Source: Hansfordia pulvinata
Taxonomy: Eukaryota; Ascomycota; Sordariomycetes; Xylariales
Assembly: GCA_006538405.1 (NCBI GenBank)
Contig: BJKQ01000009.1
Location: 2,180,001 to 2,244,000 of the forward strand
Direction: 5' to 3'
Length of the DNA: 64,000 nucleotides
The notes under the pieces: generated by a model
What the model was told of the DNA's origin: nothing
What the model saw: only the letters and a program-made list of their open reading frames with translations
The model's database searches: none
Position numbers and translations under genes: made by a program
Shown: positions 21,263-31,461 of the stretch, in pieces
How the letters are laid out: each line of letters starts with the position of its first letter
Position numbering within the stretch: the first letter of the stretch is position 1

Positions 21263-21281
21263 GGGGGGGGGGGGGGGGGGG
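21263..21281. repeat. Poly-G homopolymer
   Basis: About 19 consecutive G on the plus strand. It could form a G-quadruplex-prone tract; its length is unreliable in most sequencing chemistries. Confidence 0.85.
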
Positions 21282-21687
21282 CGGTGCTCAAGCAAGCAAT
21301 TGGAGCGAACGTACAACCTGCGCAAGTGGTGGGACTCGACATCTATCGCAGCCTACCAGATCGGATCGGTTCTCGGCTGGCTTGATAGGATAGCATCCGG
21401 CTGCATTATGCAGAGCCTAAATATACGTGTACATGGCTGCTCTCTCTCTCTCTCTCTGTATCTTATCATGTCGAGGGTAGTGGGGGTGGGCCACGGCACT
21501 TTACGCGACCAAACCGCGAGTGAGTGGGGCCCGGGCGCCCCGCGCGCGACGACGCGCTACGACGAAGCCCAGCCACCGTGCGAAACGCGCGCGGCCCGCG
21601 TCTCGGCGGCGCTTTAAACCCCAGCTTGACAGCCCGGCTTATTAGGTGTCTCTCCAAAGCTGGAGCTCAACCCCGTCATCACTCTCT

Positions 21688-21760
21688 TCGACCACCATTA
21701 CCACCACCACCACCATTACCACCACCACCACCATTACCACCACCACCATCATTACACACA
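21688..21760. repeat. CAC/ACC/CAT trinucleotide array in a 5' leader
   Basis: Repeating blocks of CACCAC joined by CATTAC spacers, giving three near-identical blocks of about 21 bases. It lies 107 bases or more upstream of the ATG at 21867, probably in the untranslated leader or core promoter. Confidence 0.8.
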
Positions 21761-21866
21761 TACGCGTCGATACGTCCAATCAACTCTTCGGCAACAACTC
21801 TTCGAAAGCGCCATAGTTGAACCCCAATCACAAAGTTCCCACCGGTCTATCCAACTCGCCTTCACA

Positions 21867-22725
21867 ATGCAGCTCAAGCGCAAGCGCTCCGAGTCCGAGT
21901 TCTCCCTCGCCTCCAGCTCCGCTTCCCCCTCCAAGCCCGAGGCCCTCATGATGACCATGGCCTTTGACGACGCCGACTGCCGCCCACTCTTCGCCTCCCA
22001 CCCCTCTGGCCGCACCATGAAGCGCTTCCGCAACGGCCGCCCCTCCGACGACGAGGTTCACCGTCAGTCTCCCCGCTCCCCCCCCCTTGCCCCCCTTTCC
22101 TGCTTGTACCGGGCACCAAGACTGACCCTCCACCTCAGAACGCACCCTCAACATGCTCTTCACCGCCCAGCGCTCCTACCACGGCCACCACCAGTACCCG
22201 CCCTCGCCTGCTGCCTCGCCCCTCCAGCACCAGCCCACCCAGCCCCGTCCAGCAGCCGCGGCCGCCCAGACCTCGCTCCACAGCTTCTGGAACCTGCCGC
22301 GCGCGGCACCGGCCCCGGCCCCGGCGGCAGACGGCCCTCTCTTCTCGCCCCTGGGCATCTCAGACGACCTCGCCCAGAGCTGCGAGGATTGCGGCGGCTC
22401 CCAGCCGCAAGAGCAGCAGCAGCAGCGATACGGCGGCGGCGACCAGGATATGATGATGACGATGGCGGACGACGACGCCGACGCCTACGCCTACGCATCC
22501 TTCCAGGACGGCCCGCTGGAGCCGTGCGCGTCCTGCGCCAAGCGCGTCTGCGCCCACTGCTCCATCTCGGACCTGCGCGACGACGGCGGCGGACGCCAGT
22601 GCCTGGGCTGCGCGGGCCGCCGGCGCGGGGCCGCCGCGCGGCAGCAGCAGCACCACCACCACCACGCCGCTTCCGCCGGCACCCTTGTTAGCTGGATGGA
22701 AGGCTCCGGCATGGCCATCTGCTAA
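21867..22725 (+). CDS. CxxC-rich, possibly zinc-binding protein of unknown function
   Basis: Exon 1 21867-22062 and exon 2 22139-22725 (GTCAGT donor, ACTGAC branch-like site, CTCAG acceptor); 260 residues. The N-terminus is basic and Ser-rich (MQLKRKRSESEFSLASS), followed by TMKRFRNGRPSDDEVHQRTLNMLFTAQRSYH, which spans the splice junction. A Pro/Ala/Gln-rich linker leads to a cysteine module: CEDC (147-150), then CASC (195-198), CAHC (203-206) and CLGC (220-223). Four CxxC pairs could bind two zinc ions. The tail has a poly-His run followed by the ending SWMEGSGMAIC. The design suggests a small nuclear regulator; I recall related ascomycete hypothetical proteins with the same CxxC spacing but no function. 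The linker and acidic insert between the first and later pairs are low complexity. Confidence 0.8.
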
Positions 22726-23395
22726 GTTGAGGTCGGGGTTCTGTTTTTTCTATCTTTCTTTTTTTGGCCTCTGTGGGGAGTTTGCCCTGGGCTGGTATGG
22801 TTGCGAGTGGGCTATTTTTGCTTTTTTGCATCCTGTGGCGTACATGGACAGCCGGCGCATGGGTGCTTTGCAATATCATGGGATGGATTTACTCTGATGA
22901 TGGGTCAGTTGGTGTTCTGGATTAGGTCGGTATTACTTTCTGGGTTTGTCAGATTGGGCGTCGAAGGTGCCTCTCCGGTTGCCCCCTGCGCGCACGAACT
23001 ACAACTTGAGTCTGATCTCGTTGCCAACTGTTGCGACAGTATAGAGGCTATTCCCGCCGTTTGCTCTTGTATCGTCGCGTATTCCTGTGCTGTAAAACCA
23101 ACAGACGCCACGTGCCAATGATGTTTGGATTCAAACATGAATCGAAGCAGTCTCAGCTTACAGGTTGGCGCTTCGCCCATCCGGTGCGGCTCATCCGCAG
23201 ACCTCGTGCTGCCTTTTCTTGTTATACACATGGTGTACACGCCCTGCTGAGCGCCCCGCAAGACGCCTTGATATATGCTCGCAGGATCGCAAGCCGTGCA
23301 AGTCGTCCAATCTCCTTGCAGTGCTCCTTTCTCGCGAGATGGAACTGCATACGGCTACATCCAGCCCGTCCCAATTCCCACCCGAGTGCAACAAA

Positions 23396-23430
<35 letters not shown>

Positions 23431-23461
23431 ACAAAGACTCTCTCTCTCTCCCTCCCTCCTC
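22726..23461. other. Convergent intergenic region with CT microsatellite
   Basis: Holds the 3' flanks of the CxxC gene (+) and the TMEM70-like gene (-). It is T-rich just after the plus-strand stop. A long CT/TC microsatellite occupies 23395-23460, immediately beyond the minus-strand stop codon. Confidence 0.6.
23395..23460. repeat. CT microsatellite
   Basis: Several CT blocks interrupted by TTT and CACAAAGA. On the minus strand it is a GA-rich tract directly after the stop of the TMEM70-like gene, likely in its 3' untranslated region. Confidence 0.85.
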
Positions 23462-24579
23462 TCACCGCTGCCCCTGCTCCTCCTCCTCCCGTCCACGTTG
23501 CCGGACGGCGCGCATGAGCCCCTCCCACACCCAGCCGGTCCGGCGCAGGCTGTTGAACTGGGCGCAGAAGTCCTCAGCGGGCGGGGCCGCGATCTGGCGG
23601 TACCAGGGGCGGGCGTCCGCCTCGCGGCTCCGGTCGCTGGGGCTGCCCCGGGCGACGACGACGTCGACCAGGCCCAGGCGGCGGCGCGACCCGGAGGGCG
23701 GGGCCGGGCGGAGGTCCGCCAGCGCCGCCACGGTGCCGCGGGGCTTGGCGATGGCGCTCATGGTGGTGATCTCGAGCTTCGGTCCTCCTCCTGCTGGCGG
23801 CGGCGGCGGTGCTGCTCCGCCGCCGCTGGTGGTGCTGGTGCTGGTGCTGGTGCTGGTGGGGGTGGATGATGTGGCCGGAGAGGGGACAGGGGCTGACGAA
23901 GTGGAGGCGGCGGCGGCGGCGGCGGCATCAGAGGAAGGGGGGAGAATACCGGCCATGTAGCGGCGCAGGGCATCCTCCGACTGGCGCGCCCAGGGCGGCA
24001 GGCGCATGTGGATGAAGGAGACGAAGGGAGCGGTGAAGTAGTGCACCGCCATGAACGGGACGAGGCCGGAGCAGAAGGCTGTTGATTTCAAGAGGCGGCG
24101 TGATCATGTAAGCTTCCTTTTCCGGTCTTCACTAGGGTGGAGTCTTTGGATCCAGAGAGGGGGGGGGAGGGGGGATCCTTACCTAGCCCAAAGTTGAGTG
24201 AGACGCCCTCGAGGTCGAGATAAGAAGGAGCGACGACGAGGTCGAAGAGGCCAAGGTTGAAGATGGTGGTCAGCTTCAGGAAGGCCAGGAAGACGATCTT
24301 GGGGGTGCCGGCGTGATAGACGCATAATCGCTCCGGGTAGACGGGCTTGGCCGGCCTCTGCTGCTGTTGGTGCTGCGCGGGCGCGACATCGGATCCGGCT
24401 GTGGCAGCAGGTCCGGAGGGTCGCCGGGCCGGATCCGAGGCGGGCTTGGCCGAGGTCGTGGCGTGCCGGACGCGCCAGTGCTGCTGCTGCTGCTGCAGAG
24501 CGCGCAGGGCCGGGACCCGCGTGTTGCGCGAGAGGCAGGCCAGACGCGCGGGCGTCTGGGCAAGTCTGGCGGCGAGCAT
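23462..24579 (-). CDS. TMEM70-like mitochondrial inner-membrane protein
   Basis: Exons 24579-24183 and 24078-23462 (GTAAGG donor, CAACAG acceptor, phase 1); 337 residues. The N-terminus, rich in Arg/Ala/Leu/Gln without acidic residues (MLAARLAQTPARLACLSR), reads as a mitochondrial targeting peptide. KPVYPERLCVYHAGTPKIVFLAFLKLTTIFN precedes a first membrane segment, and the splice junction gives LNFGLAFCSGLVPFMAVHYFTAPFVSFIHMRLPPWARQSEDALRRY, a second membrane hairpin; then a Ser/Thr/Pro/Ala-rich insert and KLEITTMSAIAKPRGT. This layout matches the fungal relatives of TMEM70/TMEM186, small two-helix proteins linked to assembly of ATP synthase or complex I in animals. The fungal role is not established. 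The low-complexity insert (about residues 180-225) is unusual. Confidence 0.78.
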
Positions 24580-25258
24580 CTCGGGAGCTATGAGCAGGCC
24601 ACTCAGCCCGGGTTATGAACGCAGTCCCGTCGGCGCAACTACGCAACTTGTACGCGTTGCGTGGCAGTCCCATCCATTGGATCCATGGATGATGCCCCGG
24701 GGCACGTTGGCGCAGCCCGTTGCGGTAGGTACCCTTACGCCAGGTACAGTGGGCCTCACTCAGCTGGCGACCAGCCGGCGAATAGCACTCCTCGCTGCTC
24801 TGGTGGCCACACCCAATCGGCCTGTGTAGGATGGAGCTGGGGCGGTGCCCACGGGCGCTTTCCATTTGGTACATGGTATCAAGCGACGGCCTTTTACCTT
24901 CAGCGCTCGCATCGATTTTTACAATTTGTTTTCAGGTACTGCAGGTATTATGCATGTGGTTTGCTATCGTTGCTCTGCCGTGCGACCAATGGCTACCGTA
25001 CGTATGCATGGGGATTGGGCCTGTTGGACTGATGATCACCATGCTGAGCGACACCTATACGCTCAGTAAGCACTGGCAGACAGCCTATAGCCCGCTCGAA
25101 GATGGGCACGCTTCAACCCGGGATGTATCGCATCAGCCATGGCGGACATCTCCTGCCATTATGCCATGTGACGGAGATCAGCCTGAACACTGCCACCAAT
25201 TCCTCGCCAACCCTACATTTCTGCCTCACAAGCGGAACTGCCCCTCGCCCGACGGCAG
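24580..25258. other. Intergenic region between the TMEM70-like and DsbA-like genes
   Basis: Promoter of the TMEM70-like gene (left) and 3' flank of the DsbA-like gene (right). No protein-like frame is present; the frames that exist are short and lack domains. Confidence 0.55.
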
Positions 25259-25932
25259 TCAGGCAATGTTCTTGCCCAGCCACTCGACCCACTGGTCCTT
25301 GGTCCAGCTGGAGCTGATGTCGCCGGCGACGACGCCGTCGAAGATGACGGTGGGGCTGACGTGGACGCCCAGCAGCCGGACCATCTTGATCTGGACCTTG
25401 AGGTCGTTGGTGACGGCATTGCCGATGTTGAGGCCGCCGTCGGGGCCCGGCTTGTCGCCGATGGCCAGCAGGTCGTAGACCTGGGCCTCGTCGAGGCCGA
25501 CCGAGGACGCGGCGAGCTGGGCCAGGCGGCGGTAGGTCTGGTTGCGCGTCTCGGAGACGACGCTGACGTCGAAGTAGTCCTGCTGGGCGCGGAACAGGGC
25601 GTCGCTGAAGGCCCAGTAGCGGTCGGGCGCGAGGCGCAGGACGGCCAGGGCGGCCTCGTGGACGAGGGTCGACGAGGGGTGCCAGGGCTGGACCTGCTGG
25701 CGGAAGACGAGCTGCAGGCGCGAGGCCCACTGGGGGTGCTGGCGGATCAGCGGGGCGACGACGTGGTACAGCGTGTGGAACTGCTTGGCCGAGAAGGGGC
25801 AGACGTAGTCGAGGAAGACCTCGAGCGTGTGCGGCTGGGCCGGGACGCCAGCAGTCGCGTCGGTGGCGGCGGCGGCGGCGGCGGGCGAGCCGAACAGCAG
25901 CTTCTGGCCGGCGAACTTGGGGGGATGGCCAT
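25259..25932 (-). CDS. DsbA-like thioredoxin-fold protein with an apparent frameshift at codon 5
   Basis: The frame is fully open from just after the start to the TGA at 25261-25259, but has no ATG of its own. The ATG at 25932 begins MAIP and hits a run of six C (25924-25919); with seven C it reads MAIPPKFAGQKLLFGSP, which is how I recall fungal homologues beginning. The restored protein is about 224 residues. Seen: LEVFLDYVCPFSAKQFHTLY (DsbA-like beta-strand and helix with a single Cys, CPFS instead of CxxC), QVQPWHPSSTLVHEAALAVLRLAP, and the cis-Pro region GVHVSPTVIFDGVV near the C-terminus with the final SSSWTKDQWVEWLG. Lack of CxxC argues against a disulfide oxidase; glutathione-transferase-kappa-like or 2-hydroxychromene isomerase-type roles are possible. 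No upstream in-frame start exists before a stop, so the missing base is needed. Confidence 0.82.
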
Positions 25933-28900
25933 TTTGGGAGCGGTGGTGGACAGTGGCCGGGAGTCAAGGCAAGGGTGGCGGTGCAGTTGCTGCAGTTGCT
26001 GGAGTTGCTGTCCCTCTCGAGCGCGGACGTGAGAAGAAGATGACGAGCGGGGAAGCAGCGTGGTTGACGAGCGGATACGGGAGCGGGCTTGATAGAGGAG
26101 TAACCGCGAGGAGCCGAGGAGGGGCAACGGCAGCGTCATCGCAGCCCGTCGATGATGTGATGCGAATGGCTGCTGCAACCTCCAGTGTTGTGCCTCAATC
26201 CAATGCGATGCCTGCCCACATAATACTGTACCTTATCATGGAGGTACGAGTACCGTGGGGTCCGGTTCGTCGGGTGGGCGCTCTTTCAACTTTCAGAGAG
26301 GGCCCCTTCTGTGAGTGGCCTGAGGCTTCAGCCTGGGGGCGCTTGATGCACGCCTCCCGCTGCTCATTTGAGTACCTACAAGTACCTTAGTAAAGTAAGT
26401 ACTTAACCTGCCGGAGCAGCACGGCCACCGACAACCTCACCCATGGATCACATTGCGTCCCGCACAGGGTCCATCGAGCAACGCAGTGGCATTTGGGAAA
26501 TGTCTGTCTCCTGGCCCCTGTCCTCATTACTTCTTGCGGCCCTTCTGACGACTCAGCCCTTTGTTGAATGACGTCAGGGAATCGGACCATCCTGATGCAG
26601 AGCTCATTGCCGCACAAGGTGATCTTTGCTTGCCCATTCTGAGCAAAGGTAGTCTTTCAAAGCAGACGACTCGCGAGCCCGCACTAGGTGGGTATGATCC
26701 GATGGATTTCGAGTTTATGCGGTGGTGTGTTGCCAATCGGTTGTATTGTCCACATCAGCTTCTTAGCCCTCCAGTGTTCTCAGCTTCCAAAGAGCAGCAT
26801 GCACAGCTAAGAAAAAGAAAGATTCTCGTTCTTAAAGGAGGCTCTAGCTCGTCATGGTTGCGCAGACATCAATATCGGTCAGCTTACAAGTTACGGCATC
26901 ACGCCCTAGAAACGAACGTTTTGGCGGTGCTGATAGAATCGCCGTGGTGAGCACTGAAAAGTAGAGGGTCACAGAGTCCACAACACTATTTCACTCTATT
27001 CAAGCCGAGAGTCATCGCCGCTCGGTGAATCCGCCCTTGACCCCAGTTGTTTCAAGGAAAGCGGCGACCAAATTCTCAGAGACGGAGTTATCGCTGCGAT
27101 GGGGCATTTTGCCTCTTCCGATGCTCCTTTATGATCTTCGACACACATCCCAGACTGACCCCCATCAGAAGTGGAAGCTCCAGACCGGCCGACCAGGGTA
27201 GAGGAGCGCGAAGCTCTCATCTCATCTGCTGCAAAGCTTGCAACCCGCGGAAGGGCGCACGTCTGACAGTGCTTCACCGGCGGTCTGTCCCTCGAGCCGG
27301 AAAGCCCCCCCTCCCGACCTCGAGGTAGACTGATCAATCAAGCCTTCCACCACTTCACTTCAACGCCCCGCGGGTGTCACATCGCGCCGTCATTGGGCCT
27401 GGCCAGAGTTCCTTGGCCCTCGGGAGAGCAGCATCTTGAACTAAACTCAAGAATGTACTCATCTTGGTGTTTCCCAGCGTTGCCACCACGGCTTACGTGC
27501 AACTGGAAGGGGATGTACCAAGGTTATACCATTCGTGTGCCATCGTTAGAAGCCTCTGAGCTGGGTAAGCCTCCCTATGCAAGCTGCTTGTAACCTCATT
27601 CGAGGGCGGCAGCACGCCACCGAGTCTTTCCCTCACTCTCGGAGCTTTCTGTCTTCACCCATGATCAGCTAGGCGAGGGAGTGGGCGTCGGCTGTGGTCG
27701 AACATGCGCGAATAAGTCCAACAGCACCCCCTCAACTTCCATGCGAGCCCCTTCCGGCCTCGGCTCTCATTCGGGCCGCTCCATCAACCACTCAGCCGTA
27801 CAACGGGCGAGCCCGTGAATCTATCGCCGCACAGGGTGACTTTCGGGGGCACTACGGGCAGACGCCGCGCGACTGACGCGCTGGGTCCATCCCTTCCGGC
27901 TTACCAGTCCCGGGAAATCCGAGCGCCCCCTTCTTTTCCCTTGATTAGCCGCAATCCCGACTCACTGCCGGATCTCGGACGTCAAGTCACCTCCCACCGA
28001 CCACTCTTGCCACTTCTCGCGAGCGAGCGCCCGCAGAGTAGGACTGCTCGCTCGAGGCCATCGCCGACCAGGTGGGCATTCTCGCACTGTGACACACATC
28101 CTCTCTTGGACCCGTAGCGAGAGTACATCTCCCCGCTCGCGAGATATGTAGCTCAGGCTGCTCAGCTTCAGTGCGGCGTCCCTGTCGCCGCAACAACCCC
28201 GGGGGCGAGGCGCAAAAGCAGCCGACGGCAAGTAGCTTTAAGCCTACCTGCACTCAGAGCGACGGTTGTCGCCAGCGCTTCACCTCGTGAAGTCAGGGCT
28301 GGAACACGAGTATGGGGTGCGCGAGGACTAGGGTCGCGGGTCTGCTGGTGCGGGTGGCACGCTCGATGACCGGTCTTCAAGGGAAGAGCAGCCTTGAAAT
28401 ATGCTGTCGGTGGCCAGAGAGCCAACGTTCCCTACTCACCTCCAGTGCGCCGACGAGCTTATTCTTAGGTACGAAGGTTTAGGAGCACGGGGAGGACGGA
28501 CAGGTGCGGTGGTGGATGGTGTCACCGGCGCGGTGTCGATGTTGCGAGGCGCATTCTGCTTGAAGTTCGGTGATCAACGACGAGCAGCGACTCTGATGAC
28601 TGTTTCTGCCCAGGCTTCGACGGCCCGATTGTTGCGAATCGCTATGTCTTCCATGGTCCTGCGAGAATCACGTCGGCTTTGATTGCCGGCCGGTCAGTGT
28701 CATCTCTTAACGTCTGTGCGCTCCTTCGATCGAGTCTGCGGTTGACCGATGCAGGGTGAACTCAACAACTTGCAGCTTCCTGCGCGAGTGATGACGGCAG
28801 TCTGGTAGAGACATCCCCTGCACTTCAAGGCGGTGTATTCCGGGGCAATCTCGTCTTTCAGTCCCTCGCGACCAACTTCGTCCTGTCGCCTTTACGTTGC

Positions 28901-29514
28901 TTCCATCCCTTGAATGAACACCGTCTGCAAGATTGCTTGCTTGTGCAAGCTCCACGGAGGAGTCGGGCTTGGCGGGTGCCGCCACCCTCGAGGAACAAGA
29001 TCTGGTCGGGCTGCAGGTTCATGACCTATCCGCGCGTCAAGGTACTGATTCTGTCCTTGATCGTTGTTGTCTATAGCAAGTTACACGCGATAACTGCCCG
29101 CGAAGCCCTGGACTTCTACTCTACAAGTCACTTCCGGTGACGAGCAGACGACCGGCGAATCCCTGGCGCTGATTTTTTTTCTCTTTGTTTTCTTCGATCT
29201 GTTTTCGAACCTCCACGTCTTTTTCAAGTTGCAGACTTTCCAGTCTCTCATCTCTCACCTCGACGTTGGTCTTAATCCGCCGGCGTCTTATACATACAAA
29301 GCGCGCGCGCGCGTTCAAGGGTCACGGAAAAAAGGGGGGTGGTCGGCAGTTGGCGTTTCACGGGTAAGAATTCGAACAGTGTCGCAATTGACCATTCCAT
29401 TCAACAATCTCGCACCTCTATAAAGAGTTCTATCCTGATAAGACTTGAAGCGACTTGGTAACCCTATGAGTTCTTGGAACATATCTTGGGACCCCCGCTT
29501 TGAAGGTCCGTTTA
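25933..29514. other. Gene-poor region of 3.6 kb
   Basis: Upstream of the DsbA-like gene and downstream of the secreted protein at 29515. Frames of 60-130 codons (for example 26561-26950, +) have no domain or codon bias. Base composition is lower in GC than in the gene-dense stretch to the left. I looked for terminal inverted repeats and reverse transcriptase or transposase motifs and saw none. One GTACGAGTAC motif lies at 26244. Confidence 0.5.
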
Positions 29515-30096
29515 CTAATTGTCCTTGCAACGCTTCTCGACTGACCTATTCACAAGAGCATGTACCTCACAGCGGCACTTTTGTGTGTCCCCACACTCAG
29601 AGTTGGTGCAGTTCTTGTGCTTCTTGGGACAGGTCTCTCTAGAAAGCACGGCCCCCGGAGCGGGCTGGTCCGCTCGACGGTAAGAGCGGCGGCTCACGAG
29701 ATCGACCGGGGGCTCGCGCAAACGCCTGACAAAGGCCGGGTCGTGGTACTCGGGGGGCAGCATGTGGAGGTGCCTGGGGTCCACATCCCGACCGTCCACA
29801 CCTTCGAACTGCTTGCGCAGCAGTTCCCGGAAGTCCTCGTCGTCCTCGCGCGCCAGGTCCCGAGCGATGTCGGCGGGGGACGCCGGCACCGCTCCCAGGA
29901 CCTCGAAGCCGGGCCCCGAGATGGATGAGTCGGGCGAGATGGATCGCATTATGCCGTCCGAGCCCAGATGGTAGAACCCCGCGGGCTTGGTGGGCATGGC
30001 GTCAACCTGGTCCTTGTAGTCGGAGATGATGCGCTTGGATGGCACCTGGGTGGCCAGAGCCATGGAAAGGAATCCGGAAATGATGGCACTCTTCAT
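29515..30096 (-). CDS. Secreted protein with six-cysteine C-terminal module and dibasic sites
   Basis: Frame open from 30132; I place the start at 30096 because MKSAIISGFLSMALATQVPS is a clean signal peptide while the 12 residues upstream are not. 193 residues. A long acidic and Pro-rich segment (about residues 22-150, including DLAREDDEDFRELLRKQFEG) precedes dibasic sites in DLVSRRSYRRADQP and then a Cys module with spacing C-x6-C-x4-C-x5-C-x1-C-x13-C near the end (CPKKHKNCTNSECGD and onward). The layout, propeptide followed by a small disulfide-rich peptide, is what Kex2-processed secreted peptides look like. I cannot place it in a family. It may be an antimicrobial, signalling or effector peptide; that is inference. 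A TATA-like AT-rich stretch lies about 130 bases upstream (near 30230). Confidence 0.7.
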   Translation of the reverse strand: MKSAIISGFLSMALATQVPSKRIISDYKDQVDAMPTKPAGFYHLGSDGIMRSISPDSSISGPGFEVLGAVPASPADIARDLAREDDEDFRELLRKQFEGVDGRDVDPRHLHMLPPEYHDPAFVRRLREPPVDLVSRRSYRRADQPAPGAVLSRETCPKKHKNCTNSECGDTQKCRCEVHALVNRSVEKRCKDN

Positions 30097-31461
30097 TGTG
30101 AGTCGCGTGCCTGAGTGCTGGGGAGTATGCAATGAGATGATTCGGTACTTGAGTAAGGTCTGCTTGAGCTAATGGGATTGGAAGTGATGCTGTCTATTCT
30201 TCATCACCCTTAGAGATATTTTGAGCTTCTTTATATGCATGGCGTTGTGCTCACCTCGCCCTTGAACCCCTTCCCCCGTAGCAATGCGCGTCACTCCCAC
30301 ACGACCATCGCCTCCCGAGTCCCCAACTCAGGTTTTACAAAGTGAGGCATCAAACAACGATGGCAATAGACCAGTTACCAGTTCATGGAGCCCGCGACCC
30401 CATGTTGCAAACTGCGGACTCGAGTAACGATGGCAATAGACCAGTTATCAGTCAATGGAGCCCGCGACCCCATGTTGCAAACTGCGGACGCCTCTCACGA
30501 GGCCTATAGAGGTTAAGATCTTCTATGAGATGAATGAGGAAACACGTCCAGCAATATGTAACGCTCAGTTGCCTCCAGTGTTCATAGAGGTCCGCTTGGC
30601 CACGAATTGGCCACAGGTAATAGATCGTAGGATCCGGTGTTGGTGGCGCCGCTCTTTGCCGATGGATGCCCCTGGAAGTGCCTATCAAGGCTAACCTTTA
30701 CGGGACACCGCAGAGGGATGGACGCCGATGAGCGAGATAAAGCGAGAGCCAGGCTATAAGCCCGCGTACCCATGATTCGTATCTGCCCCCCCCCCCCCCC
30801 TCCCGGCCGATGCTATACAGACATTGCCTCCTGTAAAGGGCAATCACGATCGTATTGCCACTGATAAAGGGCACTTTACCAAGAAAAAAGAAGAAAAAAA
30901 ACCGGCGTCTTCCTCGCTTAAGGTGTCGACGGAACAGAGGTCGGCGTCCCGAGGTCTCTGAAAGGCACGGTCGCTGATGTTAGAGTCTTTTATTCGAGCG
31001 GTACATCGTACGATTACCCGCCAGTCGCAGGGCCGGTGCGCGTGGGTGTTCGATATAGGTGGCTCCCCGTGGCGGCTCGCATGTGGTAGGAAGTCGCCGC
31101 TTCTCCACTCACACTTGGTCTCACTTCCCCGGGACGGCGCCACACGCGGGGGCCAATCCAGGGCGGCAGACAAACCCCCGAGGCGGAGAAACGCCCCCAT
31201 TATCCATGTCAGCTCGTTGAAGAGCGAATTTGTCGGGTGCCGGTGCACCAGAGGAGAGGCCGGTCGTCGAGCAGCAACGAGCTGCTGTAGAAACGAGTCT
31301 CAGCACCAGGGTGCATCCCTCATGTTGACTCTTGCTTCAACAAACCGCCAATGGTTCATAGAAGAGGTTGAAGTGACAGGAGGGGGGCCCGGGCATCGTG
31401 GAGGGCCGTATATGTCGGGCACATGTAACGGGGTGACTAGACTGGGCCCTCTTCGGGACCC
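30097..31461. other. Intergenic region with a 70-base tandem duplication
   Basis: Upstream of the secreted Cys-module gene and downstream of folylpolyglutamate synthase. It contains the tandem duplication at 30356-30489 and a poly-C run of about 14 near 30787-30800. No supported gene. Confidence 0.6.
30356..30489. repeat. Tandem duplication, 70-base unit, about 1.9 copies
   Basis: The block beginning AACGATGGCAATAGACCAGT at 30356 recurs at 30426 with only a few mismatches (for example TTACCAGTTC versus TTATCAGTCA) and shares CCCGCGACCCCATGTTGCAA. The period is exactly 70 bases. It lies 260 bases upstream of the secreted-protein start at 30096, so it may be part of its promoter. Confidence 0.9.

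Larger units (their letters stand above)
20102..21866. other. Divergent intergenic region with poly-G and CAC/CAT repeats
   Basis: Lies between the starts of the unknown gene (-) and the CxxC-rich gene (+). It contains a run of about 19 G (21263-21281), a short CT repeat (about 21441-21456) and a CAC/CAT trinucleotide array (21688-21760) in the leader of the plus-strand gene. No gene is seen. Confidence 0.6.

Noticed and set aside
25933..29514. Degenerate transposon in the gene-poor interval
   Set aside because: I found no terminal repeats, target-site duplication, or reverse transcriptase/transposase residues; low gene content alone is not evidence.
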